Positions 33,799 through 45,030 of a stretch of 64,000 bases of DNA are shown piece by piece. Origin of the DNA: Stereocaulon alpinum. Its lineage: Eukaryota; Ascomycota; Lecanoromycetes; Lecanorales; Stereocaulaceae. The notes below the pieces were generated by a model. It did not search any database and was not told where the DNA came from. It saw only the letters and a list, made by a program, of their open reading frames with translations. The stretch's first letter is position 1; each line of letters opens with the position of its first letter. The position numbers were made by a program, and so were the translations under genes. The stretch lies in contig JAEUBA010000110.1 in NCBI GenBank assembly GCA_018257865.1, positions 21,008 through 85,007 of the forward strand. The letters are read 5' to 3'.

Positions 33799-35524
33799 CT
33801 ACTCCGCGAGGAGATATCTTATAATATTATACTAGAAGATATAGAAGTTGAATAGTAGAAGTTTAACACTAACTAACGCCTAGCAGCCGAAAAGATTATA
33901 GCTACGGTAGATAAGAATAATAATAATAAATTTAGTATAGGCGTATTATTCTTTTTAAATAGCGCTAGCGGTACTAGGAAGACTATAGTCTAGAATACTA
34001 TTTTAAAGAAGCTCCGTTCTTAGAAGTATATTACTTTAGCTATAGCCTCTTTAGGTATCGTTATAACCCTATTAGATAGTAGACGTATTACCTATTTATA
34101 ATTTAAGATCCTATTAGACGCTAAGAGTATATCTAGTTATAGTATTTAGAAAGGGACTAATCTCGTAGAGTTAATTAAGTAGGCTTATATTATCTTCTAG
34201 GATAAAGTACCTATATAGAGTCGTTTCGCTATTAAATACGTCAGCCGTTCTTTATAGGATATTTGCGGTAATAACGGAGCTTACTTTAGTAGTAAGGTCG
34301 TTTACTTTTATAGCGATTTCTATTAGACCTTACTAGTAGTCCTAGGGGGGACTATAGGCGTTATTATTAATACCTATATCCAAAAGGCGGCGTTTTAGGA
34401 TAAGGTAACTATTCTTTAGCTTACTACTAATATACGTCTAAGTAATAGAGGTCTCACTAAAGAAGGTAGGTGGCGAATAGTAGAATTTGCCGAAGCTCTC
34501 CTATATATTAGTAATAGTAAAGGTAATATAGTCGACCTAATTACTAAGGATAAGAAGTCTCCTTAGAAATATAGATACCTACTAGGGAATACTATAGATA
34601 TACTAATTAATAAAATTTACCCCGCTATTAGTAGAGATCTTCCAGACCGGCGCTATCTAACTAAACGAGTAATTCTAACTATTATAAATAAGGATATCTA
34701 GAAAGTTAATAACTATATTCTTAACTATATATAGGGCGACTACTATAAATACTAGAGTTTTAATTAAGCGGTAAACCCTAAGGAAAACGAGATATTCCCT
34801 AATAAGTACTAGAATAAATTCTATAAGCCCTTACTACTACTATATAAGCTATAGTTAAAGGTGGGGACGCTAGTAATATTAATAAGGAACCTTAATATAC
34901 CCTATCTCTATAATAAGACCCGTATTTTACTTACTAAATATAAGAGACACGTCCTTAAGGGTAATATTATAGGTAGGAGTTTTGATAGTAGCGAGGTAGT
35001 CTTATATAAGATCCCTTTATAGTTTAAGGATAGTAATAAGTATATCCCTATCCTATTTACCCGTAAGTAGTTCCCTATACGCCCTGCCTTCGTAATAACT
35101 ATTAATAAGTCGCAGGGCTAGTTAATAAAGTATATAGGACTTAACCTACGGTCCCGTCTAGTATTTACCTATAGATAATTCTATATCAGTAACTCGCGCG
35201 TTACTATAGAGTCGAACCTGTATATAATTAGTCCGGATTCGGACGAGTATATTAGGTATAAGCTTATAAATAACCTAGTCTATAAGTAGGTACTACTATA
35301 GGTCTAGTGCTCGCAGGACGATTACAGCTAGTAGGAGTTACTTAGGGGTTAGATTTTGCTTAGTATAGAGGTCTAACATAGCTGTTACTTAGAATTAGAA
35401 GCCCGCTTAGACTATAAATAGAAAACTTTTTAAATCTACTTAGTAAATTTTGTAAATCGAGTATCAAATAAGCGAGATATAGCCCGTTTAATTATTAATC
35501 TTCTATAAAGATTACGGGCACTAA

Positions 35525-38500
35525 CTTATAGTTATATAAAAGATCTAAGAGATACTATAAGGGGATAAGTACTTAGATTCGGATAATATAGTTTACTAGA
35601 AACTCCCCTAAGAATTAAAGTTCCTAAAAGATAGAAGTATATTACTACTAGACTAACGTCTTATCCTATATAGTATATAGATAGAGATCTATATATTAGA
35701 ATAAGTAATTAGGAACCTCCCTAAATACTAAAAAGAAATCCTAATTAATAGGTTTATTAGAAAAGACTTAGTTATAAAGGACTCCGAATATAAGTTTATA
35801 AAAAAATAACGGGTTCCGTAATAAATAGACTAAGTAGCGGAATTAACTAAAAGGTCGAATAAATTACCTTAACTAAATTAAGTATTAATATTAGATTTAG
35901 GTTTTAGGTAAAAGTTAATAGTATTCTAGTAAGGGTTATTATCAATAGTAGGTTAAGTAGAAACTTAATTAGACTAAGCTTTATAAGGAGATATAGTTTA
36001 TCTATATAAAGATATAAGCTATATATATTAATAAACTTCGACGGATTAATAATAGAGATTATTAATAGTTATACTAAAATACTTAACCTAAGGATAGGAC
36101 GAAGATATAAGAAATATACCTTTAATTAAGTATTAAGAGGAGTTAATAATATTACTTTAGAAATTCTATAGCTAAGGAAAGCTAACCTAATAATAAGTTA
36201 GGGTTCTTAGGACTTAATATCTATAGATAGTATACTAAATAGAGTTCTACTAGTTTAAGAATACGAATCTCTCTTAATAATAGTATAGACTAAGGAAGAG
36301 ATAAAGGATAATTTTAAGTTAGGAAATATTATAGTATTATAGAGTTAAGTTAGACTTATAAGCGAAATTACTACTATAAAAATCCTAAATAAATATATAG
36401 AATTTAGAACTTTATTCTAAAAAGAGAGTATTAATAAAGCCCTTCCTAAGTACTAACTATAGGATTATAAGATTAGGTTAATTTTAAAAAGAGAACTTAT
36501 AAAGAAGCTAATATATCTACTATTATAAGATAAAGTAGTTACCCTTATAAAATATATTAAGGAGAATAAATAAAAGGGATTTATTTAAAAAATTTAATTA
36601 CCTATAGGATACCCTATCCTATTTATACTTAAACTAAGTAGAGAATTATATCTATATATAAATTATAGAGTACTTAATAATATAATTATAAAGAATAGTT
36701 ATCCCTTACTATTAATAGGAGAGCTTTAGGATAAGCTCTAAGGTAAGAGATAGTTTACTAAGTTTAATATTCTAAGAGTATTTAACTAAATATATATAAA
36801 GTAAGGTAATAAGTAGAAAATAGCTTTTTATATAAAATAAGGTCTCTATAAATACCTTATAATATTATTTAGGTTAATAAATACTCCTATAATATTTTAG
36901 GTATTTATTAATAATATATTAAAGGAATATTTAGACGATTTCGTCCTAGTATATATTAATAATATACTTATATACTTAAATATATATAAGGAGTATATTA
37001 AGTAAGTATAGAAGGTACTAAAAAAGCTTAAATAAGTAGGGTTATACTTAAAGTTATTAAAGTATAAGTTTCTAAGTTTTATTATCTCTAATTAGGGGAT
37101 TAAGATAGACTTAGATAAGATAAAAAGTATAATTAAGTAGCTTATATCTATAAATAAAAAGGAAGTATAATTATTTCTTAGTTTTATAAATTTCTATTAG
37201 AAGTTTATCTAAGGGTATTTAAAAACTACTATACCTCTTACTAGCTTAACCTATAATAAAGTACTATTTATATAGTTAAAGAAAGTAGAGGTATTCTTTA
37301 AAACCCTTTAAAAGTAGTTCGCTTTTAGTCTAATATTATATTAGTTTAATCTAAAGTCGCCTATTCGTCTCTATACTAATACCTCTAATAGAGTAATTAG
37401 AGTAGTAATTAGCTAACTATCTATAAATAATAGCCCTAATATAGAAAAAATAGGGAAAATAGGTATTACTTATTATTAGTACCTTATAGCCTTCTATAGT
37501 AGAAAGTTACTAAACGCTAAAACTAGATATCTAATATATAATAAGGAATTACTTACTATAGTAGACGTATTTCGTATTTAGAAAGTTTATCTAGAAGGAA
37601 CTAAGTACTAGGTTTAGGTCTTAATAGATTATAAGAACTTAATATTCTTTCTATTAACTAAGGAGCTTAATAGACGTCTAGCTTAGTAGTATAAAGAGTT
37701 ATCTATATTTAATTTTAGAATTGAATATATTAAGGGTAGTAAGAATAATACTATAGATATACTTAATAAAAGAGCTAACTATATATTAAATATCTAATAA
37801 AGTTCTAGAATAGTTTTAACGCGTTATAAAGATAGATTATTAAGACCTAATATAGCTAGGCTATATATAGTAGTAATAATAACTATTAAAAGCGAAGATT
37901 TAACTAAGAGGATACTAAAAGACTTATTAAAGGATAAAGTTATATTTAAGATCTATAGAGATATTAATAGCTATAACTTATTTAGAAAAATAGACCTAAG
38001 ACTACTAACCTTTTAAGAATAGATTTATATCTTTATAAGTACTTAAGGAGAGATTTTTAGAATATACTATAAAGCTAAAAGCTTTAGTAGGTATTAAGGA
38101 ATTAAGAAGATACTTAAGAAGATATCTTATAACTTCTACTTCCTTAAGATATAAAAATATATTGAGGATTATATTAATAAGTATAATATATATATTAGGA
38201 TAAAGTATACCTAATATAAGCCTTATAGAGAGTTAAAATCGCTAGTATACTTAAATAATCTATAGAAAAGTATCGCGTAGAATTTTATTATTAAACTCCT
38301 AAAGTTAAAGGAATAACTAATAGGTATATATTATAATACGATCTTAGTAATTAATAACTAATTAACTAAGATGGCGTACTTCGTACTATATAAGGAAGTA
38401 TTAGATATAAAGGGTTTAGTATATATATCCCTATAAATAGTAGTAGCTAACTATAGGCTTCCTAAAGAGATTATCTTAGACTAAGATAAGCTCTTTACCT

Positions 38501-39272
38501 CTAAGTTTTAGAGATTATTAATAGATATAATAGGGATTAAGATAAAGATAAGTATAGTATTCTATCCGTAGACTAACGGTTAGATAGAGAGAACTAACTA
38601 GATACTAGAGTAGTATCTTTAGTACTATATTAACTACTAATAAGACGATTAGGTATCCTACCTACTAGTCGTATAGCTAGTATATAATAGATTAATATCT
38701 AACTTAATAGGTATAATACTATTCTAAGCTAACTATAGGTTCGAACTATATATAACGCTATTACTAAAGGGAATTAAACTAAAGGCTTAGAAAGTAACTA
38801 TTACTACTAAGGAATTAATAAGAATTTATTAAGAATTATAGAAAAACTTATAATTCCTAAGTAACTACTTAGTAATATATTATAATTAAAAATATTTAAA
38901 AGGTCTAAATATTTCTAAAGGGGATAGGGTATATCTTCTTTATAGAAATTTTAAAACTAATAGGCCTAGTAATAAGCTTAATTATATAAAGCTAAGACTA
39001 TTCCTTATAAAGGAATATAAAGGGGATATAAACTATATACTAAATCTCCCTTAACTAATAAGGAAGTATCTAGTATTCTATATATTATTACTTAAGAAAG
39101 TAGACCCTAAGATACTACTATAGACTATACTACTCCTCCTAGATTAGAATAATAAGGAGTATAATATCGAAGAAATTCTAGATTACTAAGTAATTAAAGG
39201 AAAAAAGAGGTATTTAATTAAGTAGTTAGACTATAATTATTTAGAGAAATACGTAGGAATTACTATCTATAC
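35525..39272 (+). pseudogene. Element D pol: protease, RT, RNase H, integrase, chromodomain
   Basis: Continues the D gene after the Helitron. Protease region about 35880-36300. RT about 36560-37110: PIGYPILFILKLSRELYLYI, QFTKFNILRVFNQIYI, and LVYINNILIYL at 36946-36980 (LVYLDDILIYS ancestor). RNase H about 37340-37780: IRLYTNTSN, AFYSRKLLNAKTRY, YNKELLTIV, IEYIKGSKN. Integrase about 38060-38760: ILDQDKLFTSKFQ, then YPQTNGQIERTNQILEQY (TDGQTER ancestor). Chromodomain about 39150-39260: YNIEEILDYQVIKGKKRYLIKQ ancestor of a VKW-type fold, trimmed here to its start. The product would be cleaved into enzymes that copy and integrate the element. RIP-killed. Confidence 0.88.
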
Positions 39273-39776
39273 TTAACTACCCTAAGAAGTTAGAATAGTT
39301 TTGAAATTAAAACCCGCAGTTAGGGGATCCTACCCGGAGAAATCGAATTCGCTAATATTAAGTAGTAAGGGGTCGCTAGGGACCTTAGAGGGAGCCTTAA
39401 TACTTACTTCCTCCTCTTTCTCTAATACCTCTATATTCTCTACCTCTTTCTTAACTATCTATTCTTAGTCAGCCTCGATCGAATCGAGCTTAGAAAGAAT
39501 ATAAATAGACTTTATATAAGCCTCGCTTAGCTTATAATAAAGTTATTTTCGTCGCTCTTCTAATTATTTCTACTAGGGAATATTAATAGGGGCGAGACTA
39601 TAGTCTACCCCCCGCTTAATATATTCTAAATATCTATCGGAGTCCTTACTTATAAGATAGGCCGCCTTTTCCTTAATATATCTAATATAGTACTATTTAA
39701 AGAGGGTTACTCTCTCTATCTTTATTAAAAGTCGTAACCGCCGTTAATAAGAAGTTAGACGCTAGGCTTTTAGTAT
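39273..39776 (-). pseudogene. Antisense ORF after pol in element D, unknown function
   Basis: Minus-strand frame of 167 codons between the chromodomain and the 3' LTR. A probable start is ATA at 39776-39774 (would read MPKARR). Its only in-frame stops before the end are at Gln/Trp positions. The protein is charged and helical: LFKQYYIRYIKEKAAYL, then EERRKQLYYKLSEAYIKSIY, an EKEEEV coiled-coil-like stretch, then PLLLNISEFDFS and DPLTAGFNFKT. The same order of motifs is found antisense in element F (59640-60151) although the two have diverged. That argues for coding rather than chance. I know no family for it. Transcription would oppose the retrotransposon. Confidence 0.6.
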
Positions 39777-39835
39777 AGGGGATAGTAATTAAGGAAGAAG
39801 AATTTCGGGATAAAAGTTCCTTAATAAGGGGATAG

Positions 39836-40234
39836 TATTACGGGCGCTTAGCGTATATTATATACTAAGACCCTAAGTCCTAAGATAAAGAAGGTCCTAA
39901 GGATAGGACTAAGTAATCCTAGATAATCTAATAAGGATTATAGGGAATTACCTATAATCCTAGAAGATCTTAGGGGGATTACTAGGGATTAGTTATAATC
40001 CTAAGTAATCTAAAAAAGATTATAGGGGATTATACTAAAGCTTAGTATAATTTAGATAAATATATAAGGAAGGGGTTTCCTTTAGTAGAATATTTTCTTA
40101 TCTCCTTATATTTAACTTATATAATAGAGAGGAGTCTTAGCTAAAAATACTTTAATAACTATCTATCTCCGTTACCTTCTTAGTACTTAATACACTGTAT
40201 AATTTACCCGCAGGAGTTAAACTACCCCGTTATA
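39836..40234 (+). repeat. 3' LTR of element D (399 bp)
   Basis: Direct repeat of 26393-26791, preceded by AAGGGGATAG and followed by the CTAAT duplication. It retains slightly more CpA/TpG at its 3' end than the 5' copy. Confidence 0.92.
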
Positions 40235-41196
40235 CTAATATACTTAACCTTATTACTTAAAAAGGAAGTATAGGCCCTCTAGGAGCTTAAAGCGAAGGAC
40301 TAGGACTAAGTATTAATAATAATAAGGCGGAAGGCGTACTAGTATAACTTAGAAAAGGATATTAAGGAGTACTAAGACGTAGGCGTCCTAGCTAAGAAAA
40401 TACGAAGTTAAGCGATAGAGAAATAGACTAAGTAGTAAGAGATATATAAGGATACTATCCCTAAGCGCTTTTATATACCTATATAAAAGGAGTTATTATT
40501 TAGTAATAGGTATAACTACTACCTAAAGCTTAGGAAGGCGGAAAGCTTAATAGTAGTCTAGCTTTAAAGTAGTAAGAATAGGTTTAACTACTTCTTATAT
40601 AAGGTAAGAGTACTAAGGGTCCTTAGTACCTACTATAGCTACGGCTAGAGGAAATAGGATATAAAGTATATTCTCTTATACTACCTAAAACTTAGTAACT
40701 CTTATAGGGAACTTATTAAGGAGGCGGAGACTTATAATATTAGAGTTATACTAGTTAAGACTACTAGTATAAGGGTAGCTATAAGATAGCTAGTTAGGTT
40801 AGAATTCCTAATATAGTACTATCTTATTAGGGAATAGCTCTCTTAGTTTAGACTCCTTATTAGAGTAGAACTAATAATAAAAACTCTAAAGATAAAGAAG
40901 CCTAAGTATAAGGTAAAGTTAAAGGTAGCGGAGCTACTAAAGTATTATAAGGCTTAGTAGAGTAATAGAGATTATAATTACTAGTATTATAAAGCTTAGT
41001 AGTAAGGTTAGATAGGTAGAGTAAAATAATAAGTAAGCTAATAAGCGAAAGTTTTTAGCTAGAAGGGGCGACTCTAAAAAGGTTTCTTTCGCGTCTAGAG
41101 GGCTTATAGTACCCTAGATTTTCTAATAATATAAAAGAATACCCTTATTAGTATATATAGATACTAGAATAGGCGTATAAACCAATTAATTAATTA
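40235..41196 (+). pseudogene. LINE T ORF2 C-terminus and 3' UTR
   Basis: Resumes LINE T after element D. It matches LINE B about 17310-18260, including the terminal-knuckle region (KYILLYY-type) and the shared 3' end AGATACTAGAATAGGCGTATAAA with an AATT tail. RIP stops throughout. Confidence 0.85.
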
Positions 41197-41560
41197 ATTA
41201 TATAAGATATTAGATTATTCTTATTACTAAGGTAACTTTATTTAATTATTTAAAGATCTATTAGAGTTCTATCTTAAACCTAGTAAAGTTCTTAATCTAT
41301 ATATATATTAATTATATATTATTATCTTCCGGTATATCTAAGTACTTTTAAAGAAATAGGTAAACCTATTTTTCTACTAGTTTATATATATAGGTTATTA
41401 TAAATAGTATTTATTATTAACTTAGTATAGATAGATTCTTAAAGGTAAAGTATAGTTATAATTAGATTAGCTATACTTTAAGTTTTTCTTTATCTTTATA
41501 AAAGAGATTAGGCTTAGCTACTCCTCTACTCTTAATTATTAACTCTATTATTAGTCGCTA
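41197..41560 (-). pseudogene. Gag gene G, N-terminal capsid part
   Basis: Minus-strand frame reads KPNLFYKDKEKLKVQLIQLQLYF, then QQQILFIITYIYKLVEKQVYLFLQKYL and PEDNNIQLIYIQIKNFTRF, the Retrotrans_gag pattern (element RNA packaging capsid). It continues on the other side of LINE T at 25433-24621. The 5' start is probably near 41560-41600. No LTR of this element was identified with certainty. Confidence 0.72.
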
Positions 41561-42012
41561 GAATCCTCCTATAATACTAGGCGCTTAGGCTACTTTTCCT
41601 AAAATACTTATCTTAAGGGTATTTAAAGTATTATAACTTATATATCTACTAGGTAAATAGTTACTTATCTAAGTTTAAAGCTTATAAAGAGGAGTATTAA
41701 GAATATAGCTAAATAGGTTTTCTTATCGACTAACTTTAGTAGAAGAGATCTTCTTATTAAATATCTATAATTAAGTTATATTATTTAAATTAAATATAAG
41801 GAGATCTATCTAGGTAGGAGATAAGCCTATCTATATAATAGAAGAAAATATTTACTAAGACTTATTATATATATAGAGCGCTCTATACTTACTATACTTA
41901 TCCCTTAATTATACTAAGCGCTCTACGCTCGCTACGCTTATTATTATATTAGTCGAAACTCTTAATTATAATAATTATACGGCGCTTACTACGCTTATTA
42001 TTCTATTAGTTA
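41561..42012. other. Gene-free stretch, probably leader of element G
   Basis: RIP-type AT-rich sequence upstream (minus strand) of Gag G. It holds short repeats such as ACGCTTATTATT and GCGCTCTA near 41880-42000, and ends in ATTCTATTAGTTA (42000-42012), the 13-bp target duplication of LINE C (again at 57136-57148). No coding signal seen. Confidence 0.5.
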
Positions 42013-42138
42013 ATACTATAACTAGTATTAAGGAAGATCAGCAATACCTATAAGGAGATAGCGACGACGATAAGTATAACGGGCGAGTAGGCCTACTAGG
42101 CTAGACGAGCGATTATACTAGGTTACGAACCTAGTAAA

Positions 42139-42225
42139 ATAATATAAGATAGGGGAGGAAGGGAGAAAGGGGGCGTTAGTAGTAAAGGCGAATAAGGGAT
42201 ATATCCTAATATAATAGCGGAGCGA
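42139..42225 (+). pseudogene. LINE C ORF1, first ~29 codons
   Basis: Starts at the ATA equivalent of the ORF1 start in copy B and is cut by the element E LTR at 42226. It resumes at 51897. Confidence 0.8.
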
Positions 42226-42400
42226 TATTGGGAGGGAATTAGCAGTAGTAGTAGGAATTAGCAGTAGCGATCCATAGTAGCGCCTTAGCCGACTTAGCTA
42301 CTATTTTTAGCAGGCAGCTCCTAACCACTTAGATATATTAATACTAGCTACCTAGCTGTAATATTATCTCCAATTACTATGTGCTAGTTACTATCTTTCA
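42226..42400 (+). repeat. 5' LTR of element E (175 bp)
   Basis: Starts TATTGGGAGGGAATTAGCAG and ends TACTATCTTTCA. It holds a duplicated GGAATTAGCAGTAG. Nearly identical to 51722-51896, differing mostly by C/T and G/A transitions. Confidence 0.92.
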
Positions 42401-42401
42401 G

Positions 42402-42422
42402 TTAGGGGCTCAGCCGGGATCG
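42402..42422 (+). promoter_or_regulatory. Candidate tRNA-type PBS of element E
   Basis: After the LTR, GGGGCTCAGCCGGGATCG reads as the complement of a tRNA 3' end (T-loop CGATC, T-stem CCGGC, acceptor TGAGCCC). The CCA complement is imperfect (TTA where TGG is expected; RIP explains only one change). The tRNA is not identified. A rival reading is a 10-bp self-pairing with AGCTCCTAAC at 42316-42325. Confidence 0.4.
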
Positions 42423-43353
42423 TCTTATATCAATTTTGATAACCTAAGGGGTTGTATTTAAGCAAGGGAAATCGTTAGAAGGACTTAACGGAGTATTAAG
42501 GAAAGCTTAAAGGACAGAGCAGTATTATCTTACTAAAGTAAGTTAAATAGCAAGCACTCTGCCTATTATTATTAGTCTATATATACCTTCTACTCTATTT
42601 AATACCCGTCTACCAGCACTACTGGCCTTCTAATAGAGTACGTAAGCTAGCAGGGCACGTTCGAAGTTACTAGAGAAGGAATCCTACCCTTTTAGAATAA
42701 GAGCCTAAAGTAACGGATTCTATATAAGCTCTGTTAAAGCCTCCTTATTAAGCCCCTCCCCTACCGAAGAACTTATCAACCGACCTCTATAAGTAACCGA
42801 AGAACTTATTAACCGACCTCTATAAGCAACCGAAGAACTTATCGACCGACCTCTACCTATTCTTATAATAGCAACTAAGAAAAGGGCTATATTAATACCT
42901 AGTATATCTCCACTAGCTTTACGTATCGAGTTACCTACCCCTAGCAAACTAAGGAATATAGTACCGACGAAGATTAGGGTATTTTATAGATTAAGAGATA
43001 GAAAAGAGGACCCCTTAGAATATATTAAAGATATAGAGTAGATATATAAGAGGGATATTAGTAGTAAGGATCTTAATAACCTAGCTGCTAGTAAGGAAAA
43101 GGTATTTCGCCTTCTATTCTAATAGAATCTCGAAGCGGATACCTATAACTAGTACTTAGATCTTAATAAGGATACTAAGTAAAGTTAGGATAAGCTAAAG
43201 TAAGCCTTCCTAAACAGCTTCTAAGTAACTGAAAAGGACGCCTAAGTAAAGAAGTTTAAACTAAGGATAAAGATAGTATAATTAAAGTAAGACGATAGCG
43301 AGACTATAGTAGATTTCCTAAAAAAGGTAGCTAAACTATTATAAAAGATATCT

Positions 43354-44543
43354 GATTGATTGATTGGTTTATACGCCTATTCTAGTATCTATATATACTA
43401 ATGAGGGTGTTCTATTACATTATTTGTGAAACCAGTAGATGGTACACGTAGTGTGCCTTTCCTAGCCGTAAGAGAAACTATAGTATAGTGCCTGGATAAA
43501 AACTCCCGCTTATCCTTAACAATATAATTGCTTTTGGTCTGGGGACCATACCCTAGGCCTCCTTAATACCGGTAACTCTTAACTGTGTTCTTTAATATTA
43601 TGCTGAGCGCTCTATAACATTATTTCTAATACTAACTGTAACACACGCCCTTCGCACTATACTTAGCTCTTAAGGACCCTGCTGTATTCTTCTATATCCT
43701 TCGACTTTATTATAGCGCTAAGCGCCCTATAACTTTCTTTAACCTTTACTGTGTCGATACGGGGGGGGGGGAGGAGGGGGTATATAGCCGTCCCGCAAGG
43801 GTTCGAGTTATTAGCGCTAATTAGTGGTGTTTATTAGTGTCCGTAGTAGTACCGGATTTGGCTGTTCGGTGGTTTGCTGGTTGAGGATGCGAGAAAGGGG
43901 GGAAGCCACATACACCGCCCAGGAGGCCTATACTCGTATAAAGAATCGGATAGTATAACATCCCGCCGGTCGTATTAGATAGTACTTACTTCTATCCTTA
44001 TATACTTTGCTTCAGGGGGGAGCCAACCCTTCAGCTTATAATCATAGTTATACGGCGCCGCTTACACTAAAGGCTCGCCTAGCTACTTAGATAGGGGCCG
44101 TCCTTTTCCAAAATACGCCTTCTAATTTATAACCTAGTATATCCTTCTCTTGGTCCTATATGCCCACAACCCCAGCCTTCCCCTAGGATAGACTGCGCGT
44201 CAGTCTTAACCGGTGGATACGTATCGAGCGCACGTAGATATTAGATTTTTCGAATTAACGGCTGGGCAGGTGTTGCCTATGCTCTTTACTTATTAGGCTG
44301 AGATACTATACCCGATGCCAATTCTTGCTATCTAGTCTCGATCGTAGGGGAGGTATAATAGTCGTAGTGGAGTTGGGGTAGGTGTTATCGCGTTGCCCGA
44401 AAAACTCTGCACGGAGTTCTCAGCAACTACGCGACGTCTTAACATCGTTCAACCTGTAATGCATTAGGGGAGACATCTCGGCTCTGAATAGGTATTCAGG
44501 TTCGTAGCTAGCACCGCGTACAGGTGTATCTCCATCGCTGGCC
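43354..44543 (-). mobile_element. Non-coding retroposon S, copy S3 (1190 bp)
   Basis: Full-length copy in element E Gag with a perfect 14-bp duplication TATAAAAGATATCT (43340-43353, 44544-44557). The minus strand begins GGCCAGCGATGGAGATAC and ends in the LINE-type 3' sequence (still AATGAGGGTGTTCT on the plus strand, i.e. less RIP) and an AATC tail. It carries the same C-run (minus strand) near 43760. No protein-coding frame is conserved with S1 or S2. Confidence 0.92.
44469..44543 (-). ncRNA. HDV-like self-cleaving ribozyme candidate (S3)
   Basis: 75 nt, same fold as S2. Differences: loop L3 reads TGTACGC, P1' has one G-to-A change, P2 has one C-to-T change, and the J4/2 strand is CCGAGA instead of CTGAGA, keeping the candidate catalytic C. 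Confidence 0.7.
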
Positions 44544-45030
44544 TATAAAAGATATCTAATAATAAGATTAATATAGGAATAGCTACTATCCGAGGAATAA
44601 ATAACTAGATTAAGTGTAAGTAGGTTAACTTTAAATATAATAAGGGTCTAGACTATTTATTTAGTATAGTAGAGAGACTTATTAAGGCTGTATATAATAA
44701 GGTAGGTAAGCCGAATCTATTCGATCTATCTAGTAGAGATATAATAGGAGTCGTCTTACCCTACGGACGTCTAGTATAAACTAATAATAACTTGCTACGG
44801 TAAGTGCTTATTAATACTAATTAGGCGTTCCTAGCACTGCTATAAGGGTTGCGAGTAATAAATCTAGCTGTTAGTAATAATACTAGTTCTAACCTACCCT
44901 AGTAAGGTTTATATCAGCTATAGTCTAAGAAGGACTTATCGAATATCTAGTACTTTATATATAAGAAATACGGATACTACGCGTTATTCTACAACCAGCT
45001 ATTATTATAGACTCTATAACTATTAATTAC

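Larger units (their letters stand above)
29700..35460 (+). pseudogene. Helitron RepHel protein (HUH Rep plus PIF1-like helicase)
   Basis: Plus-strand frame, interrupted by RIP stops and by the TRIM. A Helitron-like N-terminal region (FYQTIFFFNN.. style, about 29850-30300) precedes the Rep domain at about 31280-32000. That domain keeps NPTFFITFIYN, the HUH motif in KFQKRGLPHAYILL (31500-31540; PHAH ancestor), and KYIYKG, the region of the catalytic Tyr. After the TRIM, the helicase: GVLFFLNSASGTRKT (33950-33983; Walker A, GPGGTGKT ancestor), VPIQSRFAIKYVSRSLQDI (Walker B area), SDFYQTLLVV, TTNIRLSN, and TINKSQGQ near 35095-35122. Rep nicks and joins DNA and the helicase unwinds it for rolling-circle transposition. 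Left boundary of the gene is uncertain and may extend to about 28400. Confidence 0.85.
28312..35524 (+). mobile_element. Helitron (Rep/helicase), 7.2 kb, hosting a TRIM
   Basis: Rolling-circle transposon inside element D. The right end is well supported: hairpin TAATCTT-CTATA-AAGATTA (35496-35514), a 10-base gap, then terminal CTAA (35521-35524), the normal Helitron spacing. The left end is taken at TC (28312-28313) after an A; it is less sure. The base after CTAA is C, not the usual T. The enclosed protein has Rep and PIF1-like helicase domains. Subtracting the 665-bp TRIM and its 5-bp duplication leaves ~6.5 kb. RIP is severe except in the TRIM. Confidence 0.82.
26393..40234 (+). mobile_element. 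Ty3/gypsy chromovirus D with nested Helitron
   Basis: Bounded by 399-bp direct LTRs (26393-26791, 39836-40234) and a perfect 5-bp duplication CTAAT (26388-26392, 40235-40239) in LINE T. About 6.6 kb without the Helitron (28312-35524). Order: LTR, Gag with knuckle, [Helitron], protease, RT, RNase H, integrase, chromodomain, an antisense ORF, polypurine AAGGGGATAG, LTR. Codons for Gln/Trp read TAA/TAG. A diverged relative (F) lies at 59187-63485. Confidence 0.93.
25434..41196 (+). mobile_element. LINE copy T, 5'-truncated, split by element D
   Basis: LINE fragment starting at the RT domain (IAGVFDNI-type motif) and ending in the AATTAATT tail. Pieces are 25434-26392 and 40235-41196, about 1.9 kb. 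Flanked by ATTATATAAGATA at 25421-25433 and 41197-41209, a perfect 13-bp target duplication in Gag gene G. Element D interrupts it with CTAAT duplicated. 5' truncation is typical of LINE insertion. Strong RIP. Confidence 0.9.
42660..45030 (+). pseudogene. Element E Gag, split by retroposon S3
   Basis: Gag of element E. The N-terminal part holds three 33-bp tandem units (11 codons, TEELINRPLQA-like) at about 42770-42870. Then comes the capsid region FYRLRDRKEDPLEYIKDIE, KVFRLLFQQNLEADTYNWY, and KIVQLKQDDSETIVDFLKKVAKL, up to S3 at 43354. After S3 (44544) it continues INIGIATIRG, and at 44950-45000 a knuckle YFIYKKYGYYALFYNQ (C-x2-C-x4-H-x4-C with Tyr). Gag packages the RNA. A minus-strand open frame at 42720-42947 is a shadow of the 33-bp repeats. 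Confidence 0.8.

Noticed and set aside
42720..42947. 75-codon minus-strand open frame
   Set aside because: Shadow of the 33-bp coding repeats in element E Gag, where the sense frame has capsid motifs.
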